The notes beneath the pieces were generated by a model. That model saw nothing but the letters and a program-made list of their open reading frames with translations. It ran no database searches and was not told the origin of the DNA. A program made the translations under genes and the position numbers. A DNA stretch of 61,674 bases from Nostoc sp. CHAB 5844 (lineage in GTDB: Bacteria > Cyanobacteriota > Cyanobacteriia > Cyanobacteriales > Nostocaceae): contig NZ_JAIVFW010000044.1 of assembly GCF_020829595.1 (NCBI RefSeq), positions 1-61,674 on the forward strand. The letters run 5' to 3'. Below are positions 9,050-19,226 of this stretch, piece after piece (the first letter of the stretch is position 1; each line of letters begins with the position of its first letter).

Positions 9050-10687
9050 TTAGGAATACTGACGGGAGTTATACCAGGTTAATATGCCGCCAAAAAAGAC
9101 GATCGCAGCTAGTCCCAAAAAAACAGCTTTCAATCCCACAAAAGTTTCGGCTACACCTGCTAGTGCTAAAGGTAAAGTCAGAGCAATATTAATCACATTA
9201 TTTTGCAGACCAAAAACTTTACCCCGCATTTCTGGGGGAGTTTCTGTTTGAATTGCGGTTTGCATGGGAATTCCCACTAATGCCCCAAAAATGCCCAATA
9301 TTCCGACAAACAACAAGACTAACCATAATTGTGTTGTAAATAGAGCCAGAGCAATTAAAGATCCTGCCATCCCTAAACAACCATACAAGCCTAGTTGAGA
9401 ATAAGAGAAACGTTGCCCAAACTGACCTAAAATGGTTGCTCCAACTGCAATCCCCACACCACCTGCTGCTAGTAAAAAGCCAAACTGAGAGGCTTTTAAA
9501 TTAGGAATTATTTCTGCCATACGAACTGCTAAGACAGTTAATGCGGCAAAGACAGAGAACAAAATAATGAGTCTTACTAAAGCATTACGAACTTGATGGT
9601 TAGCTTTGAGGTAAGCAAAACCATCACGTAAGTCTGAGAAAACATGCGGAAATTCGGTGTCAGGAGCATGGGGTTTTTCATGAGTTGCCAACAACATCAA
9701 AATTATGCCAGCGATCGCATAACTACCACCTACTAAAATTTCTTTACCCAACCCATTGCTACCACCAAACTGCGCCCATATATTATCTGCGATCGCTAAA
9801 ATTGGTTCACCGATCGCAAATCCAATAATTACCGATGCCATCATCGTTGTTGTATAAAGGGAGTTAGCAGAAAGTAAATGCTGTTCTTCCACTACCAAAG
9901 GAATTGCCGCCTGTTCTGCTGGGGCAAAAAACTGTGTCAATGTGGAAACTAAAAATGTTACTCCCAGAATAATCGCAAAACCCACTGGCAAAACTCCAAT
10001 TGGTTGCCAATCATGGGTCAACCACAACAGCAAAGGAATTGCTAAGACCAAAAGGCCACGCCAAACATTTGTTGCTACCAAAACTGCTTTTTTCGACCAC
10101 CGATCTACAAACACCCCAGCTACAGAACCAAACAATACTGCTGGAATGGTAAACGCCATCATCAACGCTGACACCCAACCACTAATGCTTTGACTACCTG
10201 CTTGAAAGTGAGTATTAATTAAAGCAATCATCAATACCAGATACACTTTATCAGCCAGTTGGCAAAATACTTGACCACCCCAAAGTGCTAGGAAATTAGG
10301 GTTTTTTAATACTGGTAAGAATCCTTTTGGTTGTACATTTCCTGAGTTAGCTTCACCACCTGAACCATTCCAAGCTGCGTTTTCTGACGCAGCATCTACT
10401 GGCAAACTATGCTCTTTGTGATTTGGGGCAACATTGATGAATGGCTCATCAGCTTGTTGATGATATTGACTAGGAACATCAGTTTTTGATTTCTCTGATG
10501 TCCATTGTTTACCATTTGGTGAAACCTCTGGTTTTGATACTTCGTGGTTATAAATTTGACTATTTGTAGAAGTGGGAACCGACCTCAAATGATTAGTTAC
10601 TGTAGGTGCTGATGCCCTACTCTGTTTTTTGGTATGGCTTGGTGATAAAGGTAGGATTTTTCGATCCAAATCAGATGGTTGCATCAT
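9050..10687 (-). CDS. MFS transporter with long hydrophilic N-terminal extension
   Basis: A major facilitator transporter of about 545 residues, starting at the ATG at 10687, 17 bases inside the end of recO. About 120 polar residues rich in Ser, Pro, Asn and Lys come first. Then [25 protein letters not shown] opens a 12-helix domain with the loop [17 protein letters not shown], typical of the DHA3-like (enterobactin exporter/macrolide efflux) group. [17 protein letters not shown] is another characteristic loop. An efflux function is likely and the substrate is unknown. The overlap with recO implies translational coupling. The N-terminal extension is unusual and looks cytosolic and disordered. 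Confidence 0.85.
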   Translation of the reverse strand: MMQPSDLDRKILPLSPSHTKKQSRASAPTVTNHLRSVPTSTNSQIYNHEVSKPEVSPNGKQWTSEKSKTDVPSQYHQQADEPFINVAPNHKEHSLPVDAASENAAWNGSGGEANSGNVQPKGFLPVLKNPNFLALWGGQVFCQLADKVYLVLMIALINTHFQAGSQSISGWVSALMMAFTIPAVLFGSVAGVFVDRWSKKAVLVATNVWRGLLVLAIPLLLWLTHDWQPIGVLPVGFAIILGVTFLVSTLTQFFAPAEQAAIPLVVEEQHLLSANSLYTTTMMASVIIGFAIGEPILAIADNIWAQFGGSNGLGKEILVGGSYAIAGIILMLLATHEKPHAPDTEFPHVFSDLRDGFAYLKANHQVRNALVRLIILFSVFAALTVLAVRMAEIIPNLKASQFGFLLAAGGVGIAVGATILGQFGQRFSYSQLGLYGCLGMAGSLIALALFTTQLWLVLLFVGILGIFGALVGIPMQTAIQTETPPEMRGKVFGLQNNVINIALTLPLALAGVAETFVGLKAVFLGLAAIVFFGGILTWYNSRQYS

Positions 10688-11582
10688 GGTTGGCAGCAAA
10701 ATAAGAATCAATCAGGGTAGCGGAGCGAATAGAGTGGCCTAAATGATACTGAGCATACTGGCGTAAAATCTGCTCAATAGATAACCAGCCATTATCTCTA
10801 ACTGCGTCAATTTGCATTATCTCTGGTTGTGATAACTGTTGGAGCAGAGCAAATTCTATAGCGCTCAGACGACAAGAAATTACCGGGATTTCTTGTCGAT
10901 AGACAACAGTCTCGTAATTTGAGATAGAAGAATTCGCTGATGGGGAAAGCTGGGAATTATCTCTATTTTCCCATTTTTCTATCTCCCGTTTTCTGCGTAA
11001 ATTTTCCCACGTCTCCAAACAAATCACCCCACCAGCCGGAACACTAAATCCAACTTGCCAGTTGGGATTTACAAAGTCTGGCATTAGAAAGCGTTGAGTT
11101 AAACAACATGTTTGAATTTGAGGAGTCAGTCCGGCCAAGACTAAAAGTTGAAACACTCCCAGAGCTAGGTACGCGTAAACTGCTGATATTTCAGTTTTCG
11201 GTAAGATTTCTAACTGATGAAGGTGTTCATTGAGTAACTCATAAAGTTCTTCTTGGGGTTGTTCACTCAAAGCTTGACATAAAGCTATTTCTGCTAAATA
11301 CTGGCCTGCGGCTAATTTTCCTAAATCTTTAGCTAAACCAGGATATGTTTTTAAAGTCTGTGCTTGAGTAATTTTATCGAGCGATCGCCCCTTGGCAATC
11401 AGTAGCTCATTCACCACAAACATCCCACTCCGACCGCCAAGGCTAGAGTTATGCTTGCGTGCGCCTGGGGCTACTGCTCGAATCAGACCAAATTCTCGTG
11501 TCAAAATTGTCACTATTCTGTCTGACTCTCCCAGAACCTGAGTTTTAAGATTAATACCAGTTGCTTTATAAGTTTTACTCAT
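10671..11582 (-). CDS. recO: DNA repair protein RecO
   Basis: A 303-residue protein with the RecO layout: an N-terminal OB fold ([39 protein letters not shown]), the conserved [29 protein letters not shown], and a helical C-terminal domain with a Cys pair (QTCCLTQRF). RecO loads RecA onto SSB-coated DNA with RecR in the RecF pathway. The middle ([17 protein letters not shown]) is a variable loop. It follows deoC on the same strand, a pairing seen in other cyanobacteria, and overlaps the MFS gene downstream. Confidence 0.93.
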   Translation of the reverse strand: MSKTYKATGINLKTQVLGESDRIVTILTREFGLIRAVAPGARKHNSSLGGRSGMFVVNELLIAKGRSLDKITQAQTLKTYPGLAKDLGKLAAGQYLAEIALCQALSEQPQEELYELLNEHLHQLEILPKTEISAVYAYLALGVFQLLVLAGLTPQIQTCCLTQRFLMPDFVNPNWQVGFSVPAGGVICLETWENLRRKREIEKWENRDNSQLSPSANSSISNYETVVYRQEIPVISCRLSAIEFALLQQLSQPEIMQIDAVRDNGWLSIEQILRQYAQYHLGHSIRSATLIDSYFAANHDATI

Positions 11583-11677
11583 GAGTCATTAGCCATTAGT
11601 CATCGGTCATTAGTCACGAGTCATTAGTCACGAGTCATTAACCTGAGGGCAAAGAACGAATGACAAAGTACAAATGA
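11583..11677. repeat. Short tandem repeats (GTCATTA-type) between deoC and recO
   Basis: The stretch is built of imperfect GTCATTA/GTCACGA heptamers (TCATTAGTCACGAG occurs twice in tandem), followed by AATGACAAAGTACAAATGAC. It is a short tandemly repeated sequence of the kind described from Nostocales, and is related to that at 35351-35432. Confidence 0.7.
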
Positions 11678-12358
11678 CTATTCCCCTTTCTCCAGATTAT
11701 CGCGCTGGCGGATCAAATCGATACCACGAGATGTACCCAATCGAGTAGCACCTGCCAGGATTAAGTCTAGGGCTTGCTCGTGAGTCCGAATACCCCCAGA
11801 AGCTTTAATTCCTATCCTCTCTCGCACTACTTCTTTCAAAAGACGCACATCTGCTACTGTCGCACCGCCATTCCAACCTGTATTAGTTTTTAGGAATGCT
11901 GCCCCTGCATCCATACATATTTCTGTTGCTAGTCTTTTCTCTGCATCCGTCAACAGGCTGGTTTCCAAAATTACCTTGACTGTTTGCCCAGTTTCTTCGC
12001 AAATCTCGGCAATTTCTCGGTGAACTTCCTCAGTTTTTCCCACCTTCAACCAACCTAAGTTAAGCACTACATCCAACTCAGTAGCTCCGTTTTCTACTGC
12101 TTCTTGAGCTTCATACAGCTTAACGGCTGAAGTTGTTGCCCCAGTGGGAAAACCAATAACTGTACAAACTTTCGGCTTTTTTCCTTGAAGGAGTTCTGCT
12201 GCTTGCTTCACGTAGGTGGGGTAAATGCAAACCGCCGCAAAGTTAAATCTGTATGCTTGTTCACACCATTGCACAACCTGCTCTGGAGTAGCCGTTGGCG
12301 TTAACAGGGCATGATCGATATATGGCGCAATATCAATATCTGGATAGTCTGCTGCCAT
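11678..12358 (-). CDS. deoC: Deoxyribose-phosphate aldolase
   Basis: Cleaves 2-deoxyribose-5-phosphate to glyceraldehyde-3-phosphate and acetaldehyde in deoxynucleoside breakdown. The 226-residue class I aldolase shows [78 protein letters not shown] (Schiff-base Lys in FLKTNTG) and [16 protein letters not shown] (second Lys). The length is normal for the family. It lies upstream of recO on the same strand, separated by 95 bases of tandem repeats. Confidence 0.96.
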   Translation of the reverse strand: MAADYPDIDIAPYIDHALLTPTATPEQVVQWCEQAYRFNFAAVCIYPTYVKQAAELLQGKKPKVCTVIGFPTGATTSAVKLYEAQEAVENGATELDVVLNLGWLKVGKTEEVHREIAEICEETGQTVKVILETSLLTDAEKRLATEICMDAGAAFLKTNTGWNGGATVADVRLLKEVVRERIGIKASGGIRTHEQALDLILAGATRLGTSRGIDLIRQRDNLEKGE

Positions 12359-12524
12359 CGAGCTTTTGCCTATGAATGATTATTAAGCTTTATAAAAAAT
12401 TAAGACATTTATTATATATTAAACCATATTTACTACGAGTTGATCCCCAAAACAGGCTAATTATCGGACTATTATTTGAATTAATTTTGAGTTTATTTAA
12501 TAAATGTATCTAATTTATTGACCT

Positions 12525-13688
12525 TTAAGCAGTTCGCTCTTGATGCAGTTCAACAGTTTTCTCTACATTAACTCCTAAAAAGTCAAGAATAGTTCCAGCT
12601 AACGCCTTAGATACCAAATACGGCACACCATTACCAATTGTTTTAAACATATCAGTAAGAGACATACAATCAGGAAGTACAAAATTTGCTGGTAAAGATT
12701 GTATAGACAATGCTTCTGCTACAGATATTCTTCTAATTTTATAAGGATGTAAATGTACTTCATTATTTCCATAGCAAGCGGTAGGTGAGTAACGCCATCG
12801 ATGCAAACGTTTGTAAGATTTTTTAGAATCATCTCCTTCGTCTACAGTAGCAAATTTCCTTATACCTGCTTTTGGTTGAAAATAGTGTTCAGAGTTAGGA
12901 TGATTCAGAACATTATTTTTTCTAAACCAGAATTCTACAGTTAATTCTTGAAGAATATTATGAGGGCAAGGTAATATAGAGTTTTCTTGAAAAGCCTGGA
13001 AAATAGGCCAAGGATAAGCAAAAATTTTTTCTTGAGAATATAATATATATTTTTGCCAATAAAAAAACTTTACAGGATTTTTTATGCTCATTTCATTAAT
13101 AAAATGATGATGAAATCCTATTAAAATAATTCTTTCTCTATCCTGTGGTACACCATACTCAATTGCATTAATCAAGCGTTCAGTTAATATATAACCAGTT
13201 TGCTCTAACTGTCTTTTTAACGATTCAAAAAATACACGGTGTTTTTTTGTTCTCCACAATCCCTTAACATTTTCTAATAAAAAGAAATCAGGCAGATTTT
13301 GACAAATTAGTTTAATATAAGCAAAAGAAAGTTTCCCATTTTCTCCTAAGTAGCCTTTATTTTTACCTGCAATCGAAAAATCTGGACAAGGAGGCCCACC
13401 AATAAAACCAACAATATGATGAGACTTACGGCAATCATGGACTAGTTCTAATAAACGTTGTGCTTGTGATCCTTCAACAAGCTGACTTACATCTCCTGCT
13501 TCCCCATGATGATATCCATATTCCGGCATTGGGAATTTGAGTAATTCTCTTGAATAGCGGTATGCTGCTATGAAAGGGGAAAAAATTTCATTGACATAAA
13601 CAATATTAAAGCCGTTAGCTTCAAAGCCTAAATCCAGAAAACCTGCACCAGCAAAAAATGAGAAAATAGCAGAGCGATCGCTAGTCAT
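12525..13688 (-). CDS. Orphan C5-cytosine DNA methyltransferase
   Basis: A 387-residue DNA (cytosine-5) methyltransferase. Motif I is FFAGAGFLDLGFEANGF (SAM binding), motif IV GGPPCPDFSIAGKNKG (catalytic Cys), motif VI FLLENVKGL, motif VIII YGVPQDRERIILIGF, and the C-terminal motifs IX/X are SVAEALSIQSLP and TIGNGVPYLVSKAL. The target-recognition domain lies between roughly residues 200 and 300. No restriction endonuclease gene adjoins it, so it is probably a solitary methylase. Its target site cannot be read from sequence; GGCC or CGATCG would be reasonable candidates given known cyanobacterial orphans. Confidence 0.9.
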   Translation of the reverse strand: MTSDRSAIFSFFAGAGFLDLGFEANGFNIVYVNEIFSPFIAAYRYSRELLKFPMPEYGYHHGEAGDVSQLVEGSQAQRLLELVHDCRKSHHIVGFIGGPPCPDFSIAGKNKGYLGENGKLSFAYIKLICQNLPDFFLLENVKGLWRTKKHRVFFESLKRQLEQTGYILTERLINAIEYGVPQDRERIILIGFHHHFINEMSIKNPVKFFYWQKYILYSQEKIFAYPWPIFQAFQENSILPCPHNILQELTVEFWFRKNNVLNHPNSEHYFQPKAGIRKFATVDEGDDSKKSYKRLHRWRYSPTACYGNNEVHLHPYKIRRISVAEALSIQSLPANFVLPDCMSLTDMFKTIGNGVPYLVSKALAGTILDFLGVNVEKTVELHQERTA

Positions 13689-14036
13689 TAGCCATTTTAA
13701 TTAGGACATCTTAAATTTATCATTTAATCTATTAAAAATATTTACATTACTATCGCATTGGGATTTCAATTACAAACTCTGTTCCCTGATTTAGAAGAAA
13801 TATAGGAAGCGTCACCGAATGTTTGCTAGTAGAAAATTATTTTTTAATACTCTAAAAATGTAGAGACGTTGCATTGCAACGTCTCTACTAGTAATGTTAT
13901 TACTTCTAAAAAATTTACTCATTGGTAGTACTTTTTCTATGTTTTCACTAGAAAAGACTACTATCTTAACCAACTTGAATGAGAATTTTTGAGAACAGAC
14001 TATTAAATTTAACAGAAATAAAAGTAAGTTTCAATT
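13689..14036. other. Intergenic gap with a GTAGAGACGTTGC palindrome
   Basis: 348 AT-rich bases between two minus-strand genes. The only strong structure is a perfect 13-bp stem with 3-base loop at 13860-13888 (GTAGAGACGTTGC, ATT, then its complement), a variant of the hairpin inside the MITE at 6234 and of the one at 44230. No reading frame was recognised. Confidence 0.7.
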
Positions 14037-14687
14037 TTACTTAATTTTCTGCTTAATAAAAGTTACTACCTGAGCTAACTGTTTTTTCAAGCCATCTATT
14101 TCAGCTTGCATTTGAACTATTTTCTCATTCAGGGCTTTAATTTCTGCTGAGGAAGCTGTTTCAACACTAGATGTTGTTGTTAGTGGAGAGTTATTCACAC
14201 TGGCTGTGGCTATTGTGTCATCCTCAGCGATCGCACCTGTACTAACTGTACCTGTACTAACACTATTTTTAGCAGCAACCGCTCCTACCAAAACTGATTC
14301 TGGACGTGGTAGCTTGGCTTTAGCCATCGCTGATTTAATCGCATCAATTAATTGCTTTTTATCAAATGGTTTACCTAAAAAATCAAAGTATTCAAATGGT
14401 TCTAGAATTTTTTCAGTAACTTCTTCCTTGCGACCAGACATGATCACTAAAGGAATTTTTCTTAACTCAGGCTGGGCTTGAATTTGTTGAAAAACTTCCC
14501 AACCACTCATTTTCGGTAGTAGGAAATCTAACATAATCAAACTGAGCTTTTCTTGACGAATAAAATTGAGTCCTTCCACGCCGTCTTTAGCTTCTAATAC
14601 CTCAAAGTTACCTGGAGGCAACATTTCTCGTACTTTTACCCTGACAACGGTAGTGTCATCGATAACTAAAATTTTGTTACTAGCCAC
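14037..14687 (-). CDS. CheY-like response regulator with C-terminal coiled coil
   Basis: A 216-residue protein. Residues 1-120 are a receiver domain: ILVIDDTTVVRVKV (acidic pair), LIMLDFLLPKMSGW (phospho-acceptor Asp), VIMSGRK (switch Ser) and LGKPFDKKQL (Lys). A Ser/Thr/Ala/Val-rich linker of about 60 residues (VSTGTVSTGAIAEDD) follows. The end is a predicted coiled coil, SSAEIKALNEKIVQMQAEIDGLKKQL. There is no DNA-binding domain, so output is probably by protein contact, perhaps through the coiled coil. No partner kinase is adjacent. Confidence 0.85.
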   Translation of the reverse strand: MASNKILVIDDTTVVRVKVREMLPPGNFEVLEAKDGVEGLNFIRQEKLSLIMLDFLLPKMSGWEVFQQIQAQPELRKIPLVIMSGRKEEVTEKILEPFEYFDFLGKPFDKKQLIDAIKSAMAKAKLPRPESVLVGAVAAKNSVSTGTVSTGAIAEDDTIATASVNNSPLTTTSSVETASSAEIKALNEKIVQMQAEIDGLKKQLAQVVTFIKQKIK

Positions 14688-14882
14688 AACTGATTTCTCT
14701 AACAGAAAATTTAAGTTTAATTACGGCTGTGCCGCTTGACCTTGAGAGTCATCCCACTATATCTAAATTTGTTATGGATTGGGGGATAGTATATTTCGGT
14801 ATAAATAGCTTTGTTAGCAGTGTTTTATAAAACTTTTCCCCGTACTCTCAGCAGTTTGTGTCATGGTGAGATTTAAAGCTTC

Positions 14883-14977
14883 AAGACTTACGCACAAAGT
14901 TTAGTTGTTTAAATTGGCTGTAAGGGTTTTGCTTACTTACACCCAGTCTCAACAAATAACCTTTGTGTGTGAGTCTT
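14883..14977. mobile_element. 95-bp inverted-repeat element upstream of lipA
   Basis: The 17-bp ends AAGACTTACGCACAAAG and CTTTGTGTGTGAGTCTT match at 15 of 17 positions when inverted, so this looks like a decayed MITE. The end sequence resembles the GGACTTACGCA terminus of the element at 56515. It lies in the 341-bp gap between the response regulator and lipA, probably within the lipA upstream region. Confidence 0.6.
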
Positions 14978-15028
14978 AATGTAGAGAAAATCTACCTCAC
15001 GCTATCTTTAAACTTACCTAGGATATTT

Positions 15029-15952
15029 ATGACTTCGTTACAACCAGCCCAATTTAAGTCAGAAATTATGGCTATACCTAGCTGGTTACGTCGCCCTATT
15101 GGCAAAGCCAGCGAAATTTCAACTGTACAACGCATTATTAAGCAGCGCCAAATTCATACCATCTGCGAGGAAGGACGTTGCCCTAACCGAGGAGAATGCT
15201 ACGCCCAAAAAACGGCAACTTTCTTACTCCTGGGGCCAACTTGCACACGTTCTTGTGCTTTTTGTCAAGTTGATAAAGGCCATGCACCAATGCCTGTGGA
15301 CTCTGAAGAACCACAAAAGGTGGCAGAGGCAGTGCAGCTTTTGGGATTGCGTTATGCGGTTTTGACTTCTGTGGCTCGGGATGATTTGCCCGATCAAGGA
15401 GCAGGACATTTTGTGAAAACAATGGAATCTATTAGGCAATCAAACCCAGAAACTCAGATTGAAGTATTAACACCAGATTTTTGGGGTGGTGCGGGTGCAG
15501 CAGAAGCAGGACAACGCCAACGGATTGCCATGATTGTCACAGCTAAACCAGCTTGTTTTAATCACAACATTGAGACGGTGCAACGGTTAACAGGCCCAGT
15601 CCGTCGAGGAGCGAAATACGATCGCTCGCTCCGAGTCTTGGCTATAGTTAAAGAAATTGATCCGACTATTCCCACCAAGTCTGGTTTGATGCTGGGACAT
15701 GGAGAGACAGTAGAAGAAGTTATCAAAACAATGGCAGATTTACGATCTGTAGGATGCGATCGCTTAACCATTGGTCAGTATATGCGTCCTTCCTTAGATC
15801 ATCTGCCAGTACAAAAATACTGGACTCCAGAGGAATTTGAGCAACTAGGCAGCCTAGCATGGAAAATGGGATTTAGCCATGTCCTTTCTGGGCCTCTAGT
15901 TCGCAGTTCCTACCACGCAGGAGAAGAAACAAGTCTGAAGTCTGAAGTCTGA
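15029..15952 (+). CDS. lipA: Lipoyl synthase
   Basis: A radical-SAM enzyme that inserts two sulfurs into octanoyl groups on the E2 and H proteins. The ATG at 15029 gives 307 residues; the longer frame from 14963 runs through the upstream inverted-repeat element and is unlikely. The auxiliary cluster cysteines are in [12 protein letters not shown], and the radical-SAM CxxxCxxC is [51 protein letters not shown] and the C-terminal RSSYHAGE are all LipA signatures. Cyanobacteria often have two lipA genes; this may be either. Confidence 0.95.
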   Translation: MTSLQPAQFKSEIMAIPSWLRRPIGKASEISTVQRIIKQRQIHTICEEGRCPNRGECYAQKTATFLLLGPTCTRSCAFCQVDKGHAPMPVDSEEPQKVAEAVQLLGLRYAVLTSVARDDLPDQGAGHFVKTMESIRQSNPETQIEVLTPDFWGGAGAAEAGQRQRIAMIVTAKPACFNHNIETVQRLTGPVRRGAKYDRSLRVLAIVKEIDPTIPTKSGLMLGHGETVEEVIKTMADLRSVGCDRLTIGQYMRPSLDHLPVQKYWTPEEFEQLGSLAWKMGFSHVLSGPLVRSSYHAGEETSLKSEV

Positions 15953-16135
15953 AATTTCAGCTTTCATATCCTATCCTCAAGACAGCTACTCACGGTAAAA
16001 ATTCTCTTCTCTAGCCTCTAGCTCTTAAGCCCTAGCTTCTGTTGTTGAGCTAGACAAATATTTCTAACGAATGTGGGTAATTGGTGCAGCGATTTGGTAT
16101 TTCTGAAAAAGTCATGACATTTAGGAGAACTTTTA

Positions 16136-16273
16136 ATGGCTGATCAAACTCCAAACTTACCGGTTCCACAAAGTGGAGGAAAACCCCCCTACGCCTTTCG
16201 TACAGGCTGGGCATTGTTCCTTTTAGCTGTTAACTTCCTGGTAGCAGCTTACTATTTCCACATCATTGAATAG
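16136..16273 (+). CDS. psaX: Photosystem I subunit PsaX
   Basis: A 45-residue protein with an AGGAGAAC ribosome site before the ATG. After a polar N-terminus (MADQTPNLPVPQSGG) comes PPYAFRTGWALFLLAVNFLV, running into a single membrane helix and ending AAYYFHIIE. The YAFRTxWAxxLLAxNFLVAAYYFxI pattern is that of PsaX, the small peripheral one-helix subunit of photosystem I that helps bind a chlorophyll in cyanobacterial trimers. It stands alone between lipA and the permease gene on the opposite strand. The call rests on recalled similarity to thermophilic and Nostoc PsaX. Confidence 0.85.
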   Translation: MADQTPNLPVPQSGGKPPYAFRTGWALFLLAVNFLVAAYYFHIIE

Positions 16274-16295
16274 TTAAAAGTGGATTTGGTGTTGC

Positions 16296-17162
16296 TCAAA
16301 TTGTGCCTTTGAATAAACCTTTGGGACGAATGAGCAGCACCAAAATCATAATCAGCAGGGCAATACCTTGTTTGTATTGAGAACCTAGCCAAATGGTGCT
16401 GACTTCTTGAGCAATACCAATGATAAAAGCTGCGGCGATCGCTCCGTAGGGATTACCAATTCCGCCTAAAATTACCGAAGCAAACAAAGGCAAAATTAAA
16501 AACCATCCCATATTTGGGCGCACTGCTGTAATCAAACCGTACATACTACCACCCAAAGACGTGAGTGTACCAGCAATTAGCCAAGTCCACAGGATAACTT
16601 GCTCAACATTGATGCCAGAAACTCTGGCTAAATCTAGATCATCTGCCACTGCTCGCATCGCTTTCCCAATTTTCGTGTTTTGCAGGAGGTAATGCAGCCC
16701 TACAATTGCCAAAACGGCTAGACCTAAGACTAACAATTGATTTTGTGGAACTTTGATACCAAAAAATTCCCAAGCAGAGGTCACAGGAACATTGTAATTT
16801 TGGTTTTTGCCACCCCAAACCAAGATAATGCCATTGCGGAGAAATAAAGCTAGACCAATAGAAATAATAATCAAAGTTGTGGAAGTAGCCCGAATCAAAC
16901 GCATCTTTGACCACAACAACTTCTCCGATAACAGCATTGCTGCTACTGTTCCTACTGCTGCCAAAATCATTGATAGCCAGATATTTACCCCAGCCGCATT
17001 TACCAACAAAGTCAAATAAGCTCCTAAAGTGAGAAAATCACCATGAGCAAAATTGGATAACCGTAAAATCCCGTAGGTAAGAGTAAGACCAACCGCAGCT
17101 AGAGCAATAATGCTTCCTAAAGCAATGCCATTGACAATCAGTTGTATAAGTTGTGTATCCAT
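16296..17162 (-). CDS. Branched-chain/neutral amino acid ABC permease (LivH/NatD-like)
   Basis: A 288-residue integral membrane protein opening QLIQLIVNGIALGSIIALAA, then VGLTLTYGILRLSNFAHGDF, the LivH signature. Eight or so membrane helices follow, with the loop IGKAMRAVADDLDLARVSGINVEQV that contacts the ATPases, and the end IRPKGLFKG. LivH-type permeases take up leucine-family and neutral amino acids; in Anabaena the NatD subunit of the N-II transporter is of this type. The other transporter genes are not in this window, which is usual for the dispersed nat genes. The natD assignment is inference. Confidence 0.85.
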   Translation of the reverse strand: MDTQLIQLIVNGIALGSIIALAAVGLTLTYGILRLSNFAHGDFLTLGAYLTLLVNAAGVNIWLSMILAAVGTVAAMLLSEKLLWSKMRLIRATSTTLIIISIGLALFLRNGIILVWGGKNQNYNVPVTSAWEFFGIKVPQNQLLVLGLAVLAIVGLHYLLQNTKIGKAMRAVADDLDLARVSGINVEQVILWTWLIAGTLTSLGGSMYGLITAVRPNMGWFLILPLFASVILGGIGNPYGAIAAAFIIGIAQEVSTIWLGSQYKQGIALLIMILVLLIRPKGLFKGTI

Positions 17163-17352
17163 GATTTTTAAGCAAATAAGTTACTGTAAAGAAGTTTGAT
17201 GTGGGTAATTTATTCAAAAAGTATTGTTACGTCTGTTACCATAAATAGGAAAATTTATAGTTTGTGAACAATAAAGATTTGTGAGCTAATATACATAGAA
17301 TCTTGTTCGCAATTTTGCGCCAGGCTAAACTTGTTCAACGGTCTAGTTGACC

Positions 17353-19155
17353 ATGCAGCAGTATTCAAGCTTACCAGAACAAAACTCACAGGTAGATACA
17401 ACGCCAACACTTTTGGCAACAATTCAACAACTCCGTGCCGAGTTGTGGTTAGAACGCAGCTTGAACAAGTTGCAAAGTCGCCTGAATGATTACCTAGTGT
17501 CCGCTTCTGCGCCTACTATACAGGTAGGAATAACAGAAGCAGCGATTTTTCAAACAGTGGTCGATGAACTCGATATTGCGTTGAACAATAGTAGAGTAGC
17601 GATCGCACTGTCTCAACCACAAGCAACATTTGCTAAAGTTTGCTATGTTTCTTCTTCTCCATCTCCAGTCGTAGAAGTAATGCCTCAAAAAGGCAAAAAA
17701 CTGCGGCTGAAATTGGCACAGGAGATTCAAGTTGAAGATTTGCAGCATCTAGCAAATCAGCAACCGCCAAGTGCTTGGCCTTTAGCCAGTGATTCTGGCA
17801 TTATTGGCTGGCTAATTATTGCTAAAACACCTCGTGACTTGCTGACAGCATCACAAGTACAACTCAAATCAGAATTATTCACCAGAGTCACCCAACAGTG
17901 TGCTGATGCTTTGGCACAACTGAAACAAATACAATCCTGGCAGCAACTCTCTCAAAATATCGGCAGTTGTAATCAAGAACTGGAAAGGACAAATCAATTA
18001 AAAAATCAATTTCTGGCAAATACCAGCCACGAGATTCGTACACCCCTGAGTTCCATTATCGGATTTACTCACCTGCTATTAGCTCAAGGTTACGAACCAA
18101 CCAGAGAACGCCATCAAGAATATTTAAATATCATTCAGTCTAGTGGCAAACACTTGTTAGCACTGATTAATGACATTTTAGACCTCTCCAAAATTGAAGC
18201 CAATCAATTAGAAGTACAACAGGAAGAAGTGAATGTGCCAGAACTGTGTCGCAATGTTTTGGCATTGGTAAAAGAGAAAGCTGCTAATAAAGGTTTAAAA
18301 TTGCGCCTAGAACTAGACCCCACAGTTGAAACTTTAGTTGCTGACCCCTTACGGCTTAAGCAAATGCTGTTAAATTTGCTATTCAATGCCGTCAAGTTTA
18401 CTCGTACTGGTGAGGTGGGTTTACAGGTTTTACCTCAAGGTACATCTGTACGTTTCACAGTTTGGGATACGGGTATTGGTATCTCTAAAGTAGACCTAGT
18501 TCAACTTTTTCAACCTTATTTTCAAATTGCTAACTCTGTAACTAGTCGTGATGAAGGTACAGGCTTGGGTTTAGTTGTGACTAAGAAACTAGCTGAAATT
18601 CACGGCGGTTGTGTGGAAGTAGAATCAGAAGTTAACTGTGGTTCGCGTTTTACTATTATGCTTCCTGTTAAACCCGTAACCGAAGTGGAGGAAAAGCAGG
18701 AAGTTCAAGCAGATGCAGAAGTTACACCTTTATCTCCTCAACATATCGCGCTTAGTTCCAACTTCAGCATTTTGTTAGTGGAAGATGATTTACCTAATGG
18801 TGAGTTGATCCAAACTTATCTTGAAAGGTTGGGTTATCAAGTAACTTGGAGCAAAAATGCTACAGAAATGTGGGCAATTCTTTCACAGCAAAAACCAGGA
18901 CTAATTTTAGTAGATATCCAGTTACCAGATGAAAACGGACTGAATGTAGCGCAACAACTGCGACAAAAGCATGAATATCAGATGATTCCCGTAATTGCTC
19001 AAACTGCAATGGCTATGAAAGGCGATCGCGAAATTTGTCTAGCATCAGGAGTGAATGAATATATTTCTAAACCTCTTGATTTACCACTATTAGCCGAACT
19101 GGTATCTAAGTATATTAAATTACCGCAGCCAGAATCTCAGGATACAAGCAGCTGA
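17353..19155 (+). CDS. Hybrid sensor histidine kinase with C-terminal receiver
   Basis: About 600 residues starting at the ATG at 17353 (a TTG lies two codons earlier). Residues 1-200 form a GAF-like sensory region without membrane segments. HisKA has NTSHEIRTPLSSIIGF with the phospho-His near residue 226. The ATPase domain has LLNLLFNAVKFT (N box), WDTGIGIS (G1) and GTGLGLVVTKKLAE (G2). The C-terminal receiver has VEDDLPNGELI, LVDIQLPDENG (Asp near 521) and YISKPLD. It is therefore a soluble kinase that passes phosphate to its own receiver. The signal and the final output partner are unknown. Confidence 0.92.
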   Translation: MQQYSSLPEQNSQVDTTPTLLATIQQLRAELWLERSLNKLQSRLNDYLVSASAPTIQVGITEAAIFQTVVDELDIALNNSRVAIALSQPQATFAKVCYVSSSPSPVVEVMPQKGKKLRLKLAQEIQVEDLQHLANQQPPSAWPLASDSGIIGWLIIAKTPRDLLTASQVQLKSELFTRVTQQCADALAQLKQIQSWQQLSQNIGSCNQELERTNQLKNQFLANTSHEIRTPLSSIIGFTHLLLAQGYEPTRERHQEYLNIIQSSGKHLLALINDILDLSKIEANQLEVQQEEVNVPELCRNVLALVKEKAANKGLKLRLELDPTVETLVADPLRLKQMLLNLLFNAVKFTRTGEVGLQVLPQGTSVRFTVWDTGIGISKVDLVQLFQPYFQIANSVTSRDEGTGLGLVVTKKLAEIHGGCVEVESEVNCGSRFTIMLPVKPVTEVEEKQEVQADAEVTPLSPQHIALSSNFSILLVEDDLPNGELIQTYLERLGYQVTWSKNATEMWAILSQQKPGLILVDIQLPDENGLNVAQQLRQKHEYQMIPVIAQTAMAMKGDREICLASGVNEYISKPLDLPLLAELVSKYIKLPQPESQDTSS

Positions 19156-19226
19156 AACACAGATTTTCTCTACACCTCTAAAATGGAATTGGTAAGGAAG
19201 TTTAAAGCTTTTACCAGGAATTTAAA

